DNA from: Burkholderiales bacterium RIFCSPLOWO2_02_FULL_57_36
GTDB taxonomy: Bacteria; Pseudomonadota; Gammaproteobacteria; Burkholderiales; Burkholderiaceae_D
Direction of reading: 5' to 3'
Length of the DNA: 64,000 bases
Assembly (NCBI GenBank): GCA_001770855.1
Contig: MESE01000057.1
Coordinates: forward strand, 62,001-126,000
Of the stretch, positions 36,143-45,263 are shown in pieces. Positions within the stretch are counted from its first letter, which is position 1. Each line of letters begins with the position of its first letter. The translations under genes and the position numbers were made by a program. Below the pieces are notes generated by a model. That model was not told where the DNA came from. It searched no databases and was given only the letters and a program-made list of their open reading frames with translations.

Positions 36143-37171
36143 ATGATCGTTCTCGGCGTCGAATCCTCCTGCGATGAAACCGGCCTTGCGTTGTACGATA
36201 CGCAACAAGGCTTGCGCGCGCATGCGCTGTATTCGCAAGTCACCATGCATGAAGAATACGGCGGCGTGGTCCCTGAACTCGCATCGCGCGACCACATCCG
36301 CCGCACCATCCCCCTGTTGGAGCAGGTACTGGCGGAAAGCGGCGTCGTGCGCAGCGACATCGATGCGATCGCCTATACCCAGGGGCCGGGTCTGGCCGGC
36401 GCGCTGCTGGTCGGCGCCTCGGTCGCGTGCGGAATGGCGCTCGCGCTCGATAAACCCGTGCTCGGCGTGCACCATCTGGAAGGGCATCTGCTGTCGCCGC
36501 TGTTGTCGAACAACCCGCCGGCATTTCCCTTCGTCGCGCTGCTGGTGTCGGGCGGCCACACACAATTGATGCGCGTCGATGGCGTCGGGCAATATGCATT
36601 GCTCGGAGAGACCATGGACGATGCGGCCGGCGAGGCTTTCGACAAGTCGGCGAAGCTGCTTGGCCTGGGATATCCCGGCGGTCCGGCGATTTCGCGCATG
36701 GCCGAATTCGGCGATCCCGATGTCTATACCCTGCCGCGCCCGATGCTGCATTCAAAAAATCTGGATTTCAGTTTTTCGGGATTGAAAACCGCGGTACTGA
36801 CTGTTGTGAAAAACAAGATCACGAATATTTGTGAACAGGACAAGGCCAATGTGGCACGCGCTTTTGTCGATGCAATCGTCGATGTGCTCACGGCAAAATG
36901 CACTGCGGCATTAAAGCAAACCGGATTGAAGCGCCTGGTCATTGCCGGCGGCGTTGGCGCCAACAAGCAATTACGAGAAGCATTGAATGCAGCGGCACGG
37001 AAAAAACATTTCCAGGTGTTCTATCCCGAAATGGAATTCTGCACCGATAACGGCGCGATGATTGCATTTGCAGGAGCGATGCGATTGCAGGTTGCGCCCG
37101 ATGCCGCGAAAAAAGAATACGCATTCAATGTCCGGCCGCGCTGGCCATTGGATGAATTGCGCACTGTATAA
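36143..37171 (+). CDS. tsaD: tRNA N6-threonylcarbamoyladenosine transferase TsaD
   Basis: 342 residues. [14 protein letters not shown] start, metal-binding HxxxH in [10 protein letters not shown] (about 111-116), [31 protein letters not shown] and [13 protein letters not shown] are family hallmarks. With TsaB, TsaE and TsaC it makes t6A37 on tRNAs that read ANN codons. The start at 36143 fits the universal N-terminus; a 19-residue extension is rejected. It is divergent from nasT with about 90 bases between. In many betaproteobacteria tsaD adjoins rpsU; here the nitrogen region separates them. Confidence 0.97.
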   Translation: MIVLGVESSCDETGLALYDTQQGLRAHALYSQVTMHEEYGGVVPELASRDHIRRTIPLLEQVLAESGVVRSDIDAIAYTQGPGLAGALLVGASVACGMALALDKPVLGVHHLEGHLLSPLLSNNPPAFPFVALLVSGGHTQLMRVDGVGQYALLGETMDDAAGEAFDKSAKLLGLGYPGGPAISRMAEFGDPDVYTLPRPMLHSKNLDFSFSGLKTAVLTVVKNKITNICEQDKANVARAFVDAIVDVLTAKCTAALKQTGLKRLVIAGGVGANKQLREALNAAARKKHFQVFYPEMEFCTDNGAMIAFAGAMRLQVAPDAAKKEYAFNVRPRWPLDELRTV

Positions 37172-37684
37172 TCCGTTTGCCGCATATGATGCATACAACC
37201 AATCATTCGGCACATTGCCTTAATCACCGCTCCTTTGGTCAAAACCTGTCGTCGATGGAACGGACTATATCCGTCGATAAATCGTGGCAAATTGAGGCCT
37301 TGATTTTTCAATCTATATAACCCCAGAATAGAAACAATCAAAGTCACTCATACGAGTTTCTCGCATACCCAGCTACTAGCCTAGCTATAATCAGCACCAA
37401 AACATGACGGACCCGCCCGGGTTCATTAATCTTTTGATCCCGGGTTCCTGTGGTTTGATTCGCGCAACATGGAAACAGGCATTCGATCTTGTCATACAGG
37501 TACTGTTGGCAGTCCGTCGGCATCGATGAAAAATCGTTGCCGGCACAGCAAACGAGCTTGATGTTCAATAGCGCAAGACAGATTCTACGAACAATCGACC
37601 AGCTTATCGCGGTTTCCTGATCGTGCAGCGATCACATACTTGACCGATTCAGACGCACAGCGATAACAATAAACCGGAGACATA
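37172..37684. other. Intergenic region after tsaD
   Basis: No convincing gene in about 510 bases. The short minus-strand frame at 37344-37568 has a Cys-rich, non-protein-like composition and no ribosome site. A CCCGGGTTC sequence occurs twice about 30 bases apart near 37420-37450 in an AT-rich context, without a clear function. Confidence 0.4.
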
Positions 37685-38884
37685 ATGGCATCACTGGATT
37701 TCTTACCCACCTTTCCCGATGCACTCAACGTGTTGACGGCAGCCGGCCTGATCCTGATCGCAGGCATTCTCGGAGCGCGCCTGGCCGCACGCTGGCTGCC
37801 GGTGCCGGCCATTACCGGCTATGTCCTGACCGGGCTGCTGCTGGGCCCGGCGGTACTCAACGTGGTCGATATCAATGTCCTGAACAAGCTCGGCTTGCTG
37901 GTTGATCTTGCGCTGGGCCTGGTATTGTTTGAACTCGGCCGCCGTGTCGATTATCAATGGCTACTGCGGGAAAAAAGACTGCTTGCGACCGGCATCGTCA
38001 TCAGCCTCTGCACTTTTGGCGCCCTGTACTGGACGCTGACGATGTTTGGCTTCAGTACATTGATTGCCAGCATGGCTGCCGCGATCGGCATGGCCAGTTC
38101 CCCTGCGGTTGCACTGAATGTCGTACGCGAAGTCAAAGCCGAAGGCCAACTCAGCGAACGCATGTTGAATATCGTGGTGATCGGCAATGCGCTGGCTTTT
38201 ATCGGTTTTTCAATGGGCTTGTCAGTACTGCATCTTGAGTACCAGGCAGGCTGGCGTAGTTACGTGGTGCATCCGCTGTACCTGTTCTTTGGTTCGGTGT
38301 TGCTCGGCTGGGTAGCCAGCAGAATCCTGATCTGGCTGGGCCGTTGGCTCGGTCGCGACGGGCAGGCACATTTGATCCTGATGCTTGCGCTGATTGCAGC
38401 CACCGTCGGCATGGCAATCATGTTCAAGCTGTCCGCCCTGATCGCGCTGCTGGCCCTTGGTATCGCCAGCCGCAGCCACGGTCCCCGCCGCACCGTCATA
38501 GAACCGGATTTCAGCCAGTTTACCGCTGTGCTCTACGTGTTGTTGTTTGTGTATGCCGGCGCCAAACTTGAATTGTCCCATCTGCGGGAACTGGCGCCGG
38601 TCGTATTGGCCTACATCGCAGTACGATTTGGCGTCACGATATTCTTGACCTCGGCGCTTGCGCCGGCCAACGGCATCACAGTACGCAAAGGTGCACTACT
38701 GGGACTCGGATTAACGCCGTTGTCCGGGTTCAAAATCGTGCTGGTACACCACGCGGCGGGATTTTATCCGCAGTTCGGTGTCGAATTGACGACGCTGATG
38801 GTATCGATATTGGTGCTTCTGGAAATCATCGGCCCGATCTGTACCCGCTATGCCCTGGTTGCTTCCGGCGAAGCGAAGACTTAA
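37685..38884 (+). CDS. CPA2 family cation:proton antiporter (Kef/RosB-like membrane domain)
   Basis: 399 residues, about 12 membrane segments. The conserved core includes PAITGYVLTGLLLGPAVL, LGLLVDLALGLVLFELGRRVD and IGMASSPAVALNVVREVKAEG. There is no C-terminal RCK/TrkA-N domain, so the usual cytoplasmic NAD/glutathione-sensing part of KefB/KefC is absent. Probable K+ or Na+ efflux in exchange for H+. ATG at 37685 follows CCGGAG. A second YbdK gene starts 15 bases downstream, almost certainly cotranscribed, which hints at control by a thiol or gamma-glutamyl compound. Confidence 0.88.
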   Translation: MASLDFLPTFPDALNVLTAAGLILIAGILGARLAARWLPVPAITGYVLTGLLLGPAVLNVVDINVLNKLGLLVDLALGLVLFELGRRVDYQWLLREKRLLATGIVISLCTFGALYWTLTMFGFSTLIASMAAAIGMASSPAVALNVVREVKAEGQLSERMLNIVVIGNALAFIGFSMGLSVLHLEYQAGWRSYVVHPLYLFFGSVLLGWVASRILIWLGRWLGRDGQAHLILMLALIAATVGMAIMFKLSALIALLALGIASRSHGPRRTVIEPDFSQFTAVLYVLLFVYAGAKLELSHLRELAPVVLAYIAVRFGVTIFLTSALAPANGITVRKGALLGLGLTPLSGFKIVLVHHAAGFYPQFGVELTTLMVSILVLLEIIGPICTRYALVASGEAKT

Positions 38885-38899
38885 CTACGAGAATCCATC

Positions 38900-40012
38900 A
38901 TGCTTGAATTTACTTCATCCACCCCGTTGACGATGGGCGTGGAACTGGAACTCCAAATCGTCAATCGGCGCGATTACAATCTGACGCGCGGATCAAGCGA
39001 CTTGCTCGTATTGCTGGATAAGCAAAAGCACGGCTACGACATCAAGCCCGAAATTACCGAAAGCATGATCGAGATTGCAACCTCGGTGCACACCAAACAC
39101 GAGGAAATGCTGGCTGAACTGAGCGCCATGCGCAAGCTGCTGGTATCGGCCGCAGACAAGCTCAATCTCGGTCTTGCCGGCGGCGGCGCACACCCGTTCC
39201 AGCATTGGGAAGATCAACGCATATTCCCGGCCGAACGCTATCGCCTGGTATCCGAACTCTACGGCTACCTGGCCAAGCAATTTACCGTATACGGCCAGCA
39301 TATCCATATCGGATGCGCCAACGGCGACGAGGCAGTAAGGCTGGCGCATCTGCTGGCGCGATATATCCCGCATTTCATCGCGATGTCGGCCTCGTCCCCT
39401 TTTTACCAGGGCGTCGATACCACCTTCCAATCGTCACGACTGACTTCGATCAATGCATTTCCATTGTCCGGTTACATGCCGTTTGTCACGGATTGGGATG
39501 CTTTCAATACCTATTTTGAAAAAATGGCACGCCTCGGAATTGTCGCCAGCATGAAGGATTTTTATTGGGATATCAGGCCCAAGCCGGAGTACGGCACGGT
39601 GGAGATCCGCGTCTGCGATACACCGTTGACAATCGAAACCGCGGTCGCCCTGGGTGCCTACGCACAAACACTCAGCAAATATTTCTTTGAGGATCGTTCG
39701 CTGACGCCGTCGCAAGACACTTATCTGACTTATTCCTACAATCGTTTCCAGGCATGCCGCTTCGGTATGGCGGGAATACTGATCAACCCGGCCAATGGGG
39801 AACAACCTCCTATCCGGGATGACATCCTGCAGACTTTCGACCTGCTTGCCGATACGGCAAAGGAACTCGGCACGACCGAAGCGATCATTTTTCTGCGCAA
39901 GCGGGTCTTGGCAAGCCAGACCGATGCGGGTTGGGTGCGTACGCGCTTTCAGGAAAGCGGATCGTTAAGCGATGTTGTGCGCCAGCAAAGCGAATTGTGG
40001 ATGGTGCGCTGA
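38900..40012 (+). CDS. ybdK: YbdK-type glutamate-cysteine ligase-like carboxylate-amine ligase
   Basis: 370 residues, closely matching E. coli YbdK in length and motifs: TMGVELELQIVNRRDYNL, KPEITESMIEIATSVH, LAGGGAHPFQHWEDQ, GQHIHIGCANGDEAVRLAH, SASSPFYQGVDTTF and GTVEIRVCDTPLTIE. All acidic residues expected for metal and ATP binding are present, unlike the paralogue at 10382-11536. E. coli YbdK has weak gamma-glutamylcysteine synthetase activity; the true substrate is uncertain. It follows the antiporter with 15 bases between, and ends convergently 13 bases from plsY. Confidence 0.93.
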   Translation: MLEFTSSTPLTMGVELELQIVNRRDYNLTRGSSDLLVLLDKQKHGYDIKPEITESMIEIATSVHTKHEEMLAELSAMRKLLVSAADKLNLGLAGGGAHPFQHWEDQRIFPAERYRLVSELYGYLAKQFTVYGQHIHIGCANGDEAVRLAHLLARYIPHFIAMSASSPFYQGVDTTFQSSRLTSINAFPLSGYMPFVTDWDAFNTYFEKMARLGIVASMKDFYWDIRPKPEYGTVEIRVCDTPLTIETAVALGAYAQTLSKYFFEDRSLTPSQDTYLTYSYNRFQACRFGMAGILINPANGEQPPIRDDILQTFDLLADTAKELGTTEAIIFLRKRVLASQTDAGWVRTRFQESGSLSDVVRQQSELWMVR

Positions 40013-40025
40013 TCGCGCACGCGCT

Positions 40026-40631
40026 TCATTTTTTCTTGCTGCCGATCCTGCTTTCCTTGCCGGCAAGCAGATTGCCGATATTGCCGCTGTGACGATAGAG
40101 CAAAAGACAACTCATCACCGCGACGGCAAGCAGCAGCACATCAATGCCGAACAGCAGTACGTAATAGAATGGTGCGAACAGGCTCGCGATCAATGCCGCC
40201 AATGATGAATAGCGGAATGCATAGGCAATGATCAGCCATGTCGCGAGCGTCGCGACACCCAGCCAGGGATTCAAACCCAGCAGAACGCCTAGCGCCGTGG
40301 CGACACCCTTACCCCCGGCGAACTTGAAAAATACCGGCCACAGATGGCCCAGGAATACGGCCACTGCGACCAGCGCCAGACCGGTATCGCCGACACTGTA
40401 TTGCGGGCCGAATTTTGCAGTCAGCCATACCGCGAGCCAGCCTTTGGCGCAGTCGCCCAGCAGGGTTGCGATAGCCGCTTTTTTGTTGCCGCTGCGCAGA
40501 ACATTGGTTGCACCCGGATTTTTCGATCCATAGGTACGCGGGTCGGCAAGGCCGGAAAATCTGCTCACCACCACTGCAAACGAGATCGAACCAATCAGAT
40601 ACGCAGCAACCACAAACAAGAATGTATTCAT
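40026..40631 (-). CDS. plsY: Glycerol-3-phosphate acyltransferase PlsY
   Basis: 201-residue inner-membrane enzyme that transfers acyl from acyl-phosphate to glycerol 3-phosphate, the first step in phospholipid synthesis. Hallmarks: [19 protein letters not shown] (about 36-54), [28 protein letters not shown] (about 98-124), and five hydrophobic segments. Start at 40631 gives [19 protein letters not shown]. It is convergent with ybdK and upstream of nothing on its strand until ybaK, 96 bases away. Confidence 0.96.
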   Translation of the reverse strand: MNTFLFVVAAYLIGSISFAVVVSRFSGLADPRTYGSKNPGATNVLRSGNKKAAIATLLGDCAKGWLAVWLTAKFGPQYSVGDTGLALVAVAVFLGHLWPVFFKFAGGKGVATALGVLLGLNPWLGVATLATWLIIAYAFRYSSLAALIASLFAPFYYVLLFGIDVLLLAVAVMSCLLLYRHSGNIGNLLAGKESRIGSKKK

Positions 40632-40727
40632 GCTTCTTCCCTTAACTTACGACCATCGGCGACGCGGCAAGCATTGCGCTTAACATCCCGCGGTCGGGTC
40701 TCCCAATGTAATTTCAATACCTCGTTT

Positions 40728-41219
40728 TTACTCTTCAATCGCGCAATTGACTGTCTTGATCGGCAGCACAGCGATCAAGGCCTCGGGGGCAAGCCCGACC
40801 AGATAACCCCGCCGTCCGCCATTGATATAAATTCTGTCGAGCGCAAGGATACTCTGCTCGATATAAATCGGCATCGTTTTTTTCGTACCGAATGGCGACG
40901 TGCCGCCGACCAGATAACCGGAATGCCGATGCGCGGCCTCGGGCTTGCACGGCTCCACAGACTTGCATCCGATTTGCCGCGCAAGATTTTTTGTCGACAC
41001 CTTGCGGTCGCCGTGCATCAGTACGATCAGCGGTTTGGACGCATCATCCTGCATGACGAGCGTTTTGACAACAGCATGCTCATCGACGCCCAGTTCGCGC
41101 GCCGATACGGTTGTGCCGCCGTGTTCTTCATACTGGTAAGGATGCTCTGAAAAGGAGATGCCTTGCTTGCGCAAAAACTGCGTTGCAGGCGTTTCCGAAA
41201 AATGCTCTTTTTTTGCCAT
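40728..41219 (-). CDS. ybaK: YbaK-type aminoacyl-tRNA deacylase
   Basis: 163 residues. MAKKEHFSETPATQFLRKQGISF, then HGDRKVSTKNLARQIGCKSVEPCKPEAA and HSGYLVGGTSPFGTKKTMPIYIEQSI, typical of YbaK. It clears Cys mischarged onto tRNA-Pro in complex with ProRS. The start at 41219 is the family start; 32 upstream residues are rejected. It is divergent from the phosphatase gene, with about 37 bases between, so their promoters must overlap. Confidence 0.94.
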   Translation of the reverse strand: MAKKEHFSETPATQFLRKQGISFSEHPYQYEEHGGTTVSARELGVDEHAVVKTLVMQDDASKPLIVLMHGDRKVSTKNLARQIGCKSVEPCKPEAAHRHSGYLVGGTSPFGTKKTMPIYIEQSILALDRIYINGGRRGYLVGLAPEALIAVLPIKTVNCAIEE

Positions 41220-41256
41220 GCGTGGTACGCTGATCCTGAAAAATATGGGCCATATT

Positions 41257-42258
41257 ATGCAACAGGAATTCCGTTTTGCAACTTTCAATGTATGCAACCT
41301 GGCACTGCCCGGCATGCGGTTCTATGACAGCCTGGCGCCATACACGCCGGAGGAGTACGAATCCAAGATCACGTGGATTGCGCAACAACTCGACATTCTC
41401 GACGCCGACGTCATCGGATTCCAGGAAATTTTTTCGCAAGCTGCGCTGAAAGACGTCTTGGCAAGAACCAAGAAATACCAACATGCACATCATGCCGGCA
41501 TCGACCCTGATCCGCAGGCCGACCGTTTTACACCGAGCGTGGCATTGGTGTCGCGCCTGCCGTTCGCCGGCGCTTTCTCGACGCATGCCGAATTGCCGCG
41601 TAAACTGTCGACCGCCTTGCCGGGCATGACCGATACCGTAACTCGATTCACGCGTCCGGTGCTTCATGCGCGAATCCTGTTGTCGGATCGATTACCGGCA
41701 AATGTTTTTGTGGCCCACTTGAAATCAAAGCTTCCGGATTGCGGAAGTGAAGATAACGGCACAGACGGATCTCAAGCGGATATCGCGGTGCTACGCTCAT
41801 TGATACGGCGTGGCGTCGAGGCGCTTGGATTGCGTTATCTGGCGGCGGACTGCATGCGGAATGGTTGCGAGCCGCTTCTGGTCATGGGCGACTTCAATGA
41901 TGTCGCGTCGTCGGTAACGACGCAAATTGTATTGGGTGTACGAGATCGGGCGGAAAATGAGTTTGACGATCGCCTGTTTGACAGCTACCGGATTCAGTCG
42001 CATGGCGACCCGCTGCATGACCCGGGCTATACCCACATCCACGAAGGCAATTACGAAACAATCGATCACATCCTGGTTTCAGGAGCGCTTCATCCGGCTT
42101 CGCCCTCGGCGATCGGCGAAGTTCTCGATGTCACCTACCTGAATGACCATATCGCGCTGAAGCTGCCGCAAGCGTCTGACCATGGCATCGTTCTGGCACG
42201 AATAAAAATCTTTGAAGACGCGACCGGAATAGTGCAGCTACCGACAAGATCCACGTAG
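41257..42258 (+). CDS. Endonuclease/exonuclease/phosphatase (EEP) family protein
   Basis: 333 residues with the EEP fold: FATFNVCNLALPG, DADVIGFQEIFS (catalytic Glu), LLVMGDFNDVASS, YETIDHILVSGAL and the terminal SDHGIV. It could cleave phosphodiesters in nucleic acids, lipids or inositol phosphates; the substrate is not predictable. No signal peptide. Start at 41257 (MQQEFRF) or 41245; neither has a strong ribosome site. Divergent from ybaK. Confidence 0.85.
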   Translation: MQQEFRFATFNVCNLALPGMRFYDSLAPYTPEEYESKITWIAQQLDILDADVIGFQEIFSQAALKDVLARTKKYQHAHHAGIDPDPQADRFTPSVALVSRLPFAGAFSTHAELPRKLSTALPGMTDTVTRFTRPVLHARILLSDRLPANVFVAHLKSKLPDCGSEDNGTDGSQADIAVLRSLIRRGVEALGLRYLAADCMRNGCEPLLVMGDFNDVASSVTTQIVLGVRDRAENEFDDRLFDSYRIQSHGDPLHDPGYTHIHEGNYETIDHILVSGALHPASPSAIGEVLDVTYLNDHIALKLPQASDHGIVLARIKIFEDATGIVQLPTRST

Positions 42259-42267
42259 CACGCGCCG

Positions 42268-42432
42268 TTACGGTGTATCAGTCTGGGCGCTGCCCTCGTC
42301 AGGCACCGGCTGTTCGCTGGTCTCTTCGCGCTCGCTACCCTTTTCCTGCTTGCGCTTCAACTTTTCTTCCTTTTTTTTCTTCTTTTCCAGCTCTTTTTGA
42401 CGCTTCTCGTATTGAAAATTAGGTTTTGCCAA
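42268..42432 (-). CDS. Small Lys/Glu-rich conserved protein with TTG start
   Basis: 54 residues read from a TTG at 42432 to a TAA at 42268-42270. The start AKPNFQYEKRQKELEKKKKK and continuing charged helix resemble a short protein I recall from many betaproteobacterial genomes, usually starting MAKPN. AAGGAC lies about nine bases upstream. It is highly charged, likely a single helix with an acidic tail (ETSEQPVPDEGSAQTDTP). Function unknown. About 180 non-coding bases separate it from rsuA upstream. Confidence 0.72.
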   Translation of the reverse strand: MAKPNFQYEKRQKELEKKKKKEEKLKRKQEKGSEREETSEQPVPDEGSAQTDTP

Positions 42433-42610
42433 GTTGTGAGTCCTTCACATGAGCGGTTTGACTTCAAAAACAGGGGCTGGCGTTGCGTTCAATAATTACC
42501 ATCCGTACCAGCGGCGCTTGGAAACAGGATACAGGAGAAATCCGCAAAGCCATCCGAAATAAGCGAATTTGCCTTAAGGTCCTGCAAAAGCCCGATTCAT
42601 TCGATAGGTA

Positions 42611-43327
42611 TCAATCGGGCACCAGCAGCGCCAATTCCGCATCGCTTAAATAACACCATTCCCCCTCATCCAGTTCCAGCGCGTCGAGCAGCAATCCGCC
42701 GATTGCGGTCCGGCGCAAGGCAGTGCAATGATTCCCCGCCGCCGCCAGCATGCGCTTGACTTGATGATATTTGCCCTGCTCCAGCACAATTTCAAGACGG
42801 TGCGCATCCAGCATTACGCAGCGCTGGGCCGCCAGCGGCGCAGGCTCGTCATGCAACTGTACGCCGCCCAGCAATTGCCGGATCAGCTCGGGCGTGACCG
42901 GGTCATGCGTCGTTGCCGCATAAATCTTCGGGATGTGCCGCTTGGGTGACGACTGCGCATGTATGAAAGCACCGTCATCGGACATCAATAGCAATCCTGT
43001 CGTGTCGTGATCGAGCCGCCCGACCGGCTGCACATCGCGCCAGGTAAACTGTTCCGGCAAAATCGTCAGTACGCCGGGATGATGACTGGGTTTGCGCGAG
43101 CATTCGAAATTGGCGGGTTTGTTCAATGCGATATACACATGTTCTCGGTAAATCCACTCTTCATCGAACAAGGTAAATACAAGGCCGTCTGCTTCGAACG
43201 CGGCACGATAGTCGGTAACGGTTTCTCCAGCGATGGTGACTTCACCTTCGGCAATCAATTCGCGGCACCATTTGCGGGTGCCGAATCCCTGCGATTGCAG
43301 GATACGATCCAGTGTCAATTTGCTCAT
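42611..43327 (-). CDS. rsuA: 16S rRNA pseudouridine(516) synthase RsuA
   Basis: 238 residues. An N-terminal S4 RNA-binding domain (LDRILQSQGFGTRKWCRELIAEGEVTI) is followed by the RsuA/RluB catalytic motif QPVGRLDHDTTGLLLMSDDG, with the catalytic Asp in GRLD. LEQGKYHQVKRMLAAAGNHC and LRRTAIGGL follow. It modifies U516 of 16S rRNA. Start at 43327. RsuA is chosen over RluB/E/F from size and motif context, with modest certainty. Confidence 0.9.
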   Translation of the reverse strand: MSKLTLDRILQSQGFGTRKWCRELIAEGEVTIAGETVTDYRAAFEADGLVFTLFDEEWIYREHVYIALNKPANFECSRKPSHHPGVLTILPEQFTWRDVQPVGRLDHDTTGLLLMSDDGAFIHAQSSPKRHIPKIYAATTHDPVTPELIRQLLGGVQLHDEPAPLAAQRCVMLDAHRLEIVLEQGKYHQVKRMLAAAGNHCTALRRTAIGGLLLDALELDEGEWCYLSDAELALLVPD

Positions 43328-43554
43328 GACGGCACTGTATCAGAAGCAGTGCGCGACTCGCCAGTGAATAGAATGCAACGCAAGCAGATCATGCTCGTTG
43401 CCCGAATCCGGTGAATGCCGCATGACGCTGACAATGCGGCAACATGTGCGACATATACACCACAAAATTTTGTGGTTGCCAGTTTTTTCAGCACTGGAAA
43501 CTTGCGTCGATAGTTAGTCATGGCATCATCTTTTCATTGCATCAGGGAATGGAA

Positions 43555-43839
43555 ATGATTCGAATTCTATCGATACTGGAACGCCGCGCGCGTTATTTAA
43601 TGGCCGTTTTTGCCATTTTTTCCGTGATTGCCGTAGTACTGTATAAAACAGGTTTAGTGGCTACCGAGCCGACCTACGATGACCGGGCATGGTATTCATT
43701 CAGCAAGCATGACGGCTTTGTGATCTCGACCGAGCATGGTGACGAAGCGGCGTGCCGATCCGCAGAAAAGCTTCCGTCGATCGTCTGTCATTCGGGAAAA
43801 TTCCTGATAACGGATCAGCGCAAGGACCCGTTCAGTTAG
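43555..43839 (+). CDS. Small single-pass membrane protein, unknown
   Basis: 94 residues. One hydrophobic segment (YLMAVFAIFSVIAVVLYKTGL, about 14-34) is followed by a hydrophilic C-terminal domain with two Cys (EAACRSAEKLPSIVCHSG) that could form a disulphide if exported. The start at 43555 has AGGGA six bases upstream; an ATG at 43549 is possible. I do not recognise the family. The 220 bases before it hold no gene. Confidence 0.6.
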   Translation: MIRILSILERRARYLMAVFAIFSVIAVVLYKTGLVATEPTYDDRAWYSFSKHDGFVISTEHGDEAACRSAEKLPSIVCHSGKFLITDQRKDPFS

Positions 43840-43918
43840 GCGTCGCTATCCCCTGTGTTTTGGGAACGTAAAATTGAACATCGGGGCGAAGAGGTTGTCG
43901 ATATAAAAAGAGCGTTCG

Positions 43919-44155
43919 ATGTCTACCGTCATTCAACATAGAAATATCAATATCGTCACCCTGCTACAGGGTGAGACGGTTTCCGCTCAGTGCGGCCCGG
44001 GCGACATCGCATTGGTGCAGGATGCCGACGGATGGTGGACCAACTTCGTGGGCGATAACGGCGAAGTCGATAGTTACGACCAACCGTTCGACAGTTACAA
44101 CAAAGCTCTGTGGACGGCGAAGGCGGCTGCTGAATTTTCAGCCGAAAACGAATAG
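43919..44155 (+). CDS. Small acidic hypothetical protein
   Basis: 78 residues: MSTVIQHRNINIVTLLQGETVSAQ, then a Gly/Asp-rich GWWTNFVGDNGEVDSYDQPFDSYNKALWTAKAA. Soluble and acidic. The composition and open frame suggest a real gene, but the ribosome site is weak and I know no family. It ends convergently 39 bases from the ABC ATPase gene. Confidence 0.55.
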   Translation: MSTVIQHRNINIVTLLQGETVSAQCGPGDIALVQDADGWWTNFVGDNGEVDSYDQPFDSYNKALWTAKAAAEFSAENE

Positions 44156-44194
44156 CAAGCTTGCTTGCAGGCCGAATACCCTTCAGTTAAATGC

Positions 44195-44860
44195 CTATTG
44201 CGCTGCTCGCCGCCGGCCTGCCGATGCAAGGTCCGCGGCATCCATCTGTTCGGCGAGCGATCCGAAATAATCACGCACCTGATCATCTTTCATCAGCATT
44301 TCAAAATCCGTCACCTGCCTGAAACTGCCCTCTTGCGCAAAGACATAGTGATCGCACACATCCCTCACCAATCCCAAGTCGGAGACTGAAAGCGGATGCG
44401 CACAGAAAAACACCAGATGTCCCTGTTCTTTCAATGCCCGGAATTTGTCGAACAATAAAGAGATATACCAATCGCCCATATCCGGCTCGTCGAACAAATG
44501 AATCTTCGGCTCGTTGTGACGGGCCGGCTCCAGCATAAAATCAGGCTTGAGCGATTGTTTGAACTTACGAGTGTGATTCGGCTGACGATGATGTTTGACG
44601 ATGCGGCCGCGCTGCATGTATTTGACTTTATGAATATCCTGGCCATGACAGAGAACGTTGCCGCTGGTCGGCGTATCGTTCCCGGCGATCAGTTCCAGCA
44701 AGGTGGTTTTTCCGGCGCCGTTGGCGCCCAGCATGCCGACGATCGCCGGTTCGTCAATGTTGAAATCAGCTTGCAGATGAAACACGATTTTCTTCCGGAA
44801 CTGTCCTTGAGTATGTGACCTTGTCAGTCGATTGATGCGCAAGAACGAGGAAGTATTCAT
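44195..44860 (-). CDS. Divergent ABC transporter-like ATPase
   Basis: 221 residues. Walker A GANGAGKTTLLELIAG is intact (about 45-60), and a Walker B-like IHLFDEPDMGDWY and a switch-like FFCAHPLS can be seen. The LSGGQ signature is missing where expected (between KFKQSLKPDF and EPKIHLF). No permease gene is adjacent. It may be a non-transport or decayed ATPase. A broken copy of its 5' end lies at 50707-50862. Start at 44860. Confidence 0.7.
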   Translation of the reverse strand: MNTSSFLRINRLTRSHTQGQFRKKIVFHLQADFNIDEPAIVGMLGANGAGKTTLLELIAGNDTPTSGNVLCHGQDIHKVKYMQRGRIVKHHRQPNHTRKFKQSLKPDFMLEPARHNEPKIHLFDEPDMGDWYISLLFDKFRALKEQGHLVFFCAHPLSVSDLGLVRDVCDHYVFAQEGSFRQVTDFEMLMKDDQVRDYFGSLAEQMDAADLASAGRRRAAQ

Positions 44861-45263
44861 CTATTGAAGCCATGAAAAAAGAAGGGGATCGAATAGCAGA
44901 TTACCATGCCTTGCGCTTATCAAAATGGAACTGTGCCACCGCCTCTTTACCGGTTTGTGTGCATCGGCACTTCCATGAAAAATATGCGCGGGCGGATAGC
45001 TTGATGAACCCACCATGTACATTTTTTGGAAAGTCGATCGCGCATCGCGAAAAACATCGCTTATTCACCTTCGCTAACTCCAAGCTTTCAATTTTAATTT
45101 CGCGCTGAGTTCTGTTACGCCGCGTCGGTAAAAAGCCTACAATCAGTAGAAAAATTCATTTGAAAATCCTCTTTTCATGCATGATACAAGTCTAATTACA
45201 AATCCAGTTCTTTTCCAGCATGCACTAAGCACCAGCCTGGACCAGACAAGGAAATAACTACTA
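44861..45263. other. Divergent intergenic region between the ABC ATPase and the kinase gene
   Basis: About 400 bases without a credible gene. The part next to the ABC gene recurs in diverged form after the broken ABC copy (around 50863-50980), and the last ~45 bases before the kinase start recur before its partial copy at 50245-50290. No clear promoter motif identified. Confidence 0.45.

Noticed and set aside
44872-45108. 78-residue + strand frame in the ABC/kinase gap
   Set aside because: No ribosome site, not preserved in the duplicated flank, composition not protein-like.
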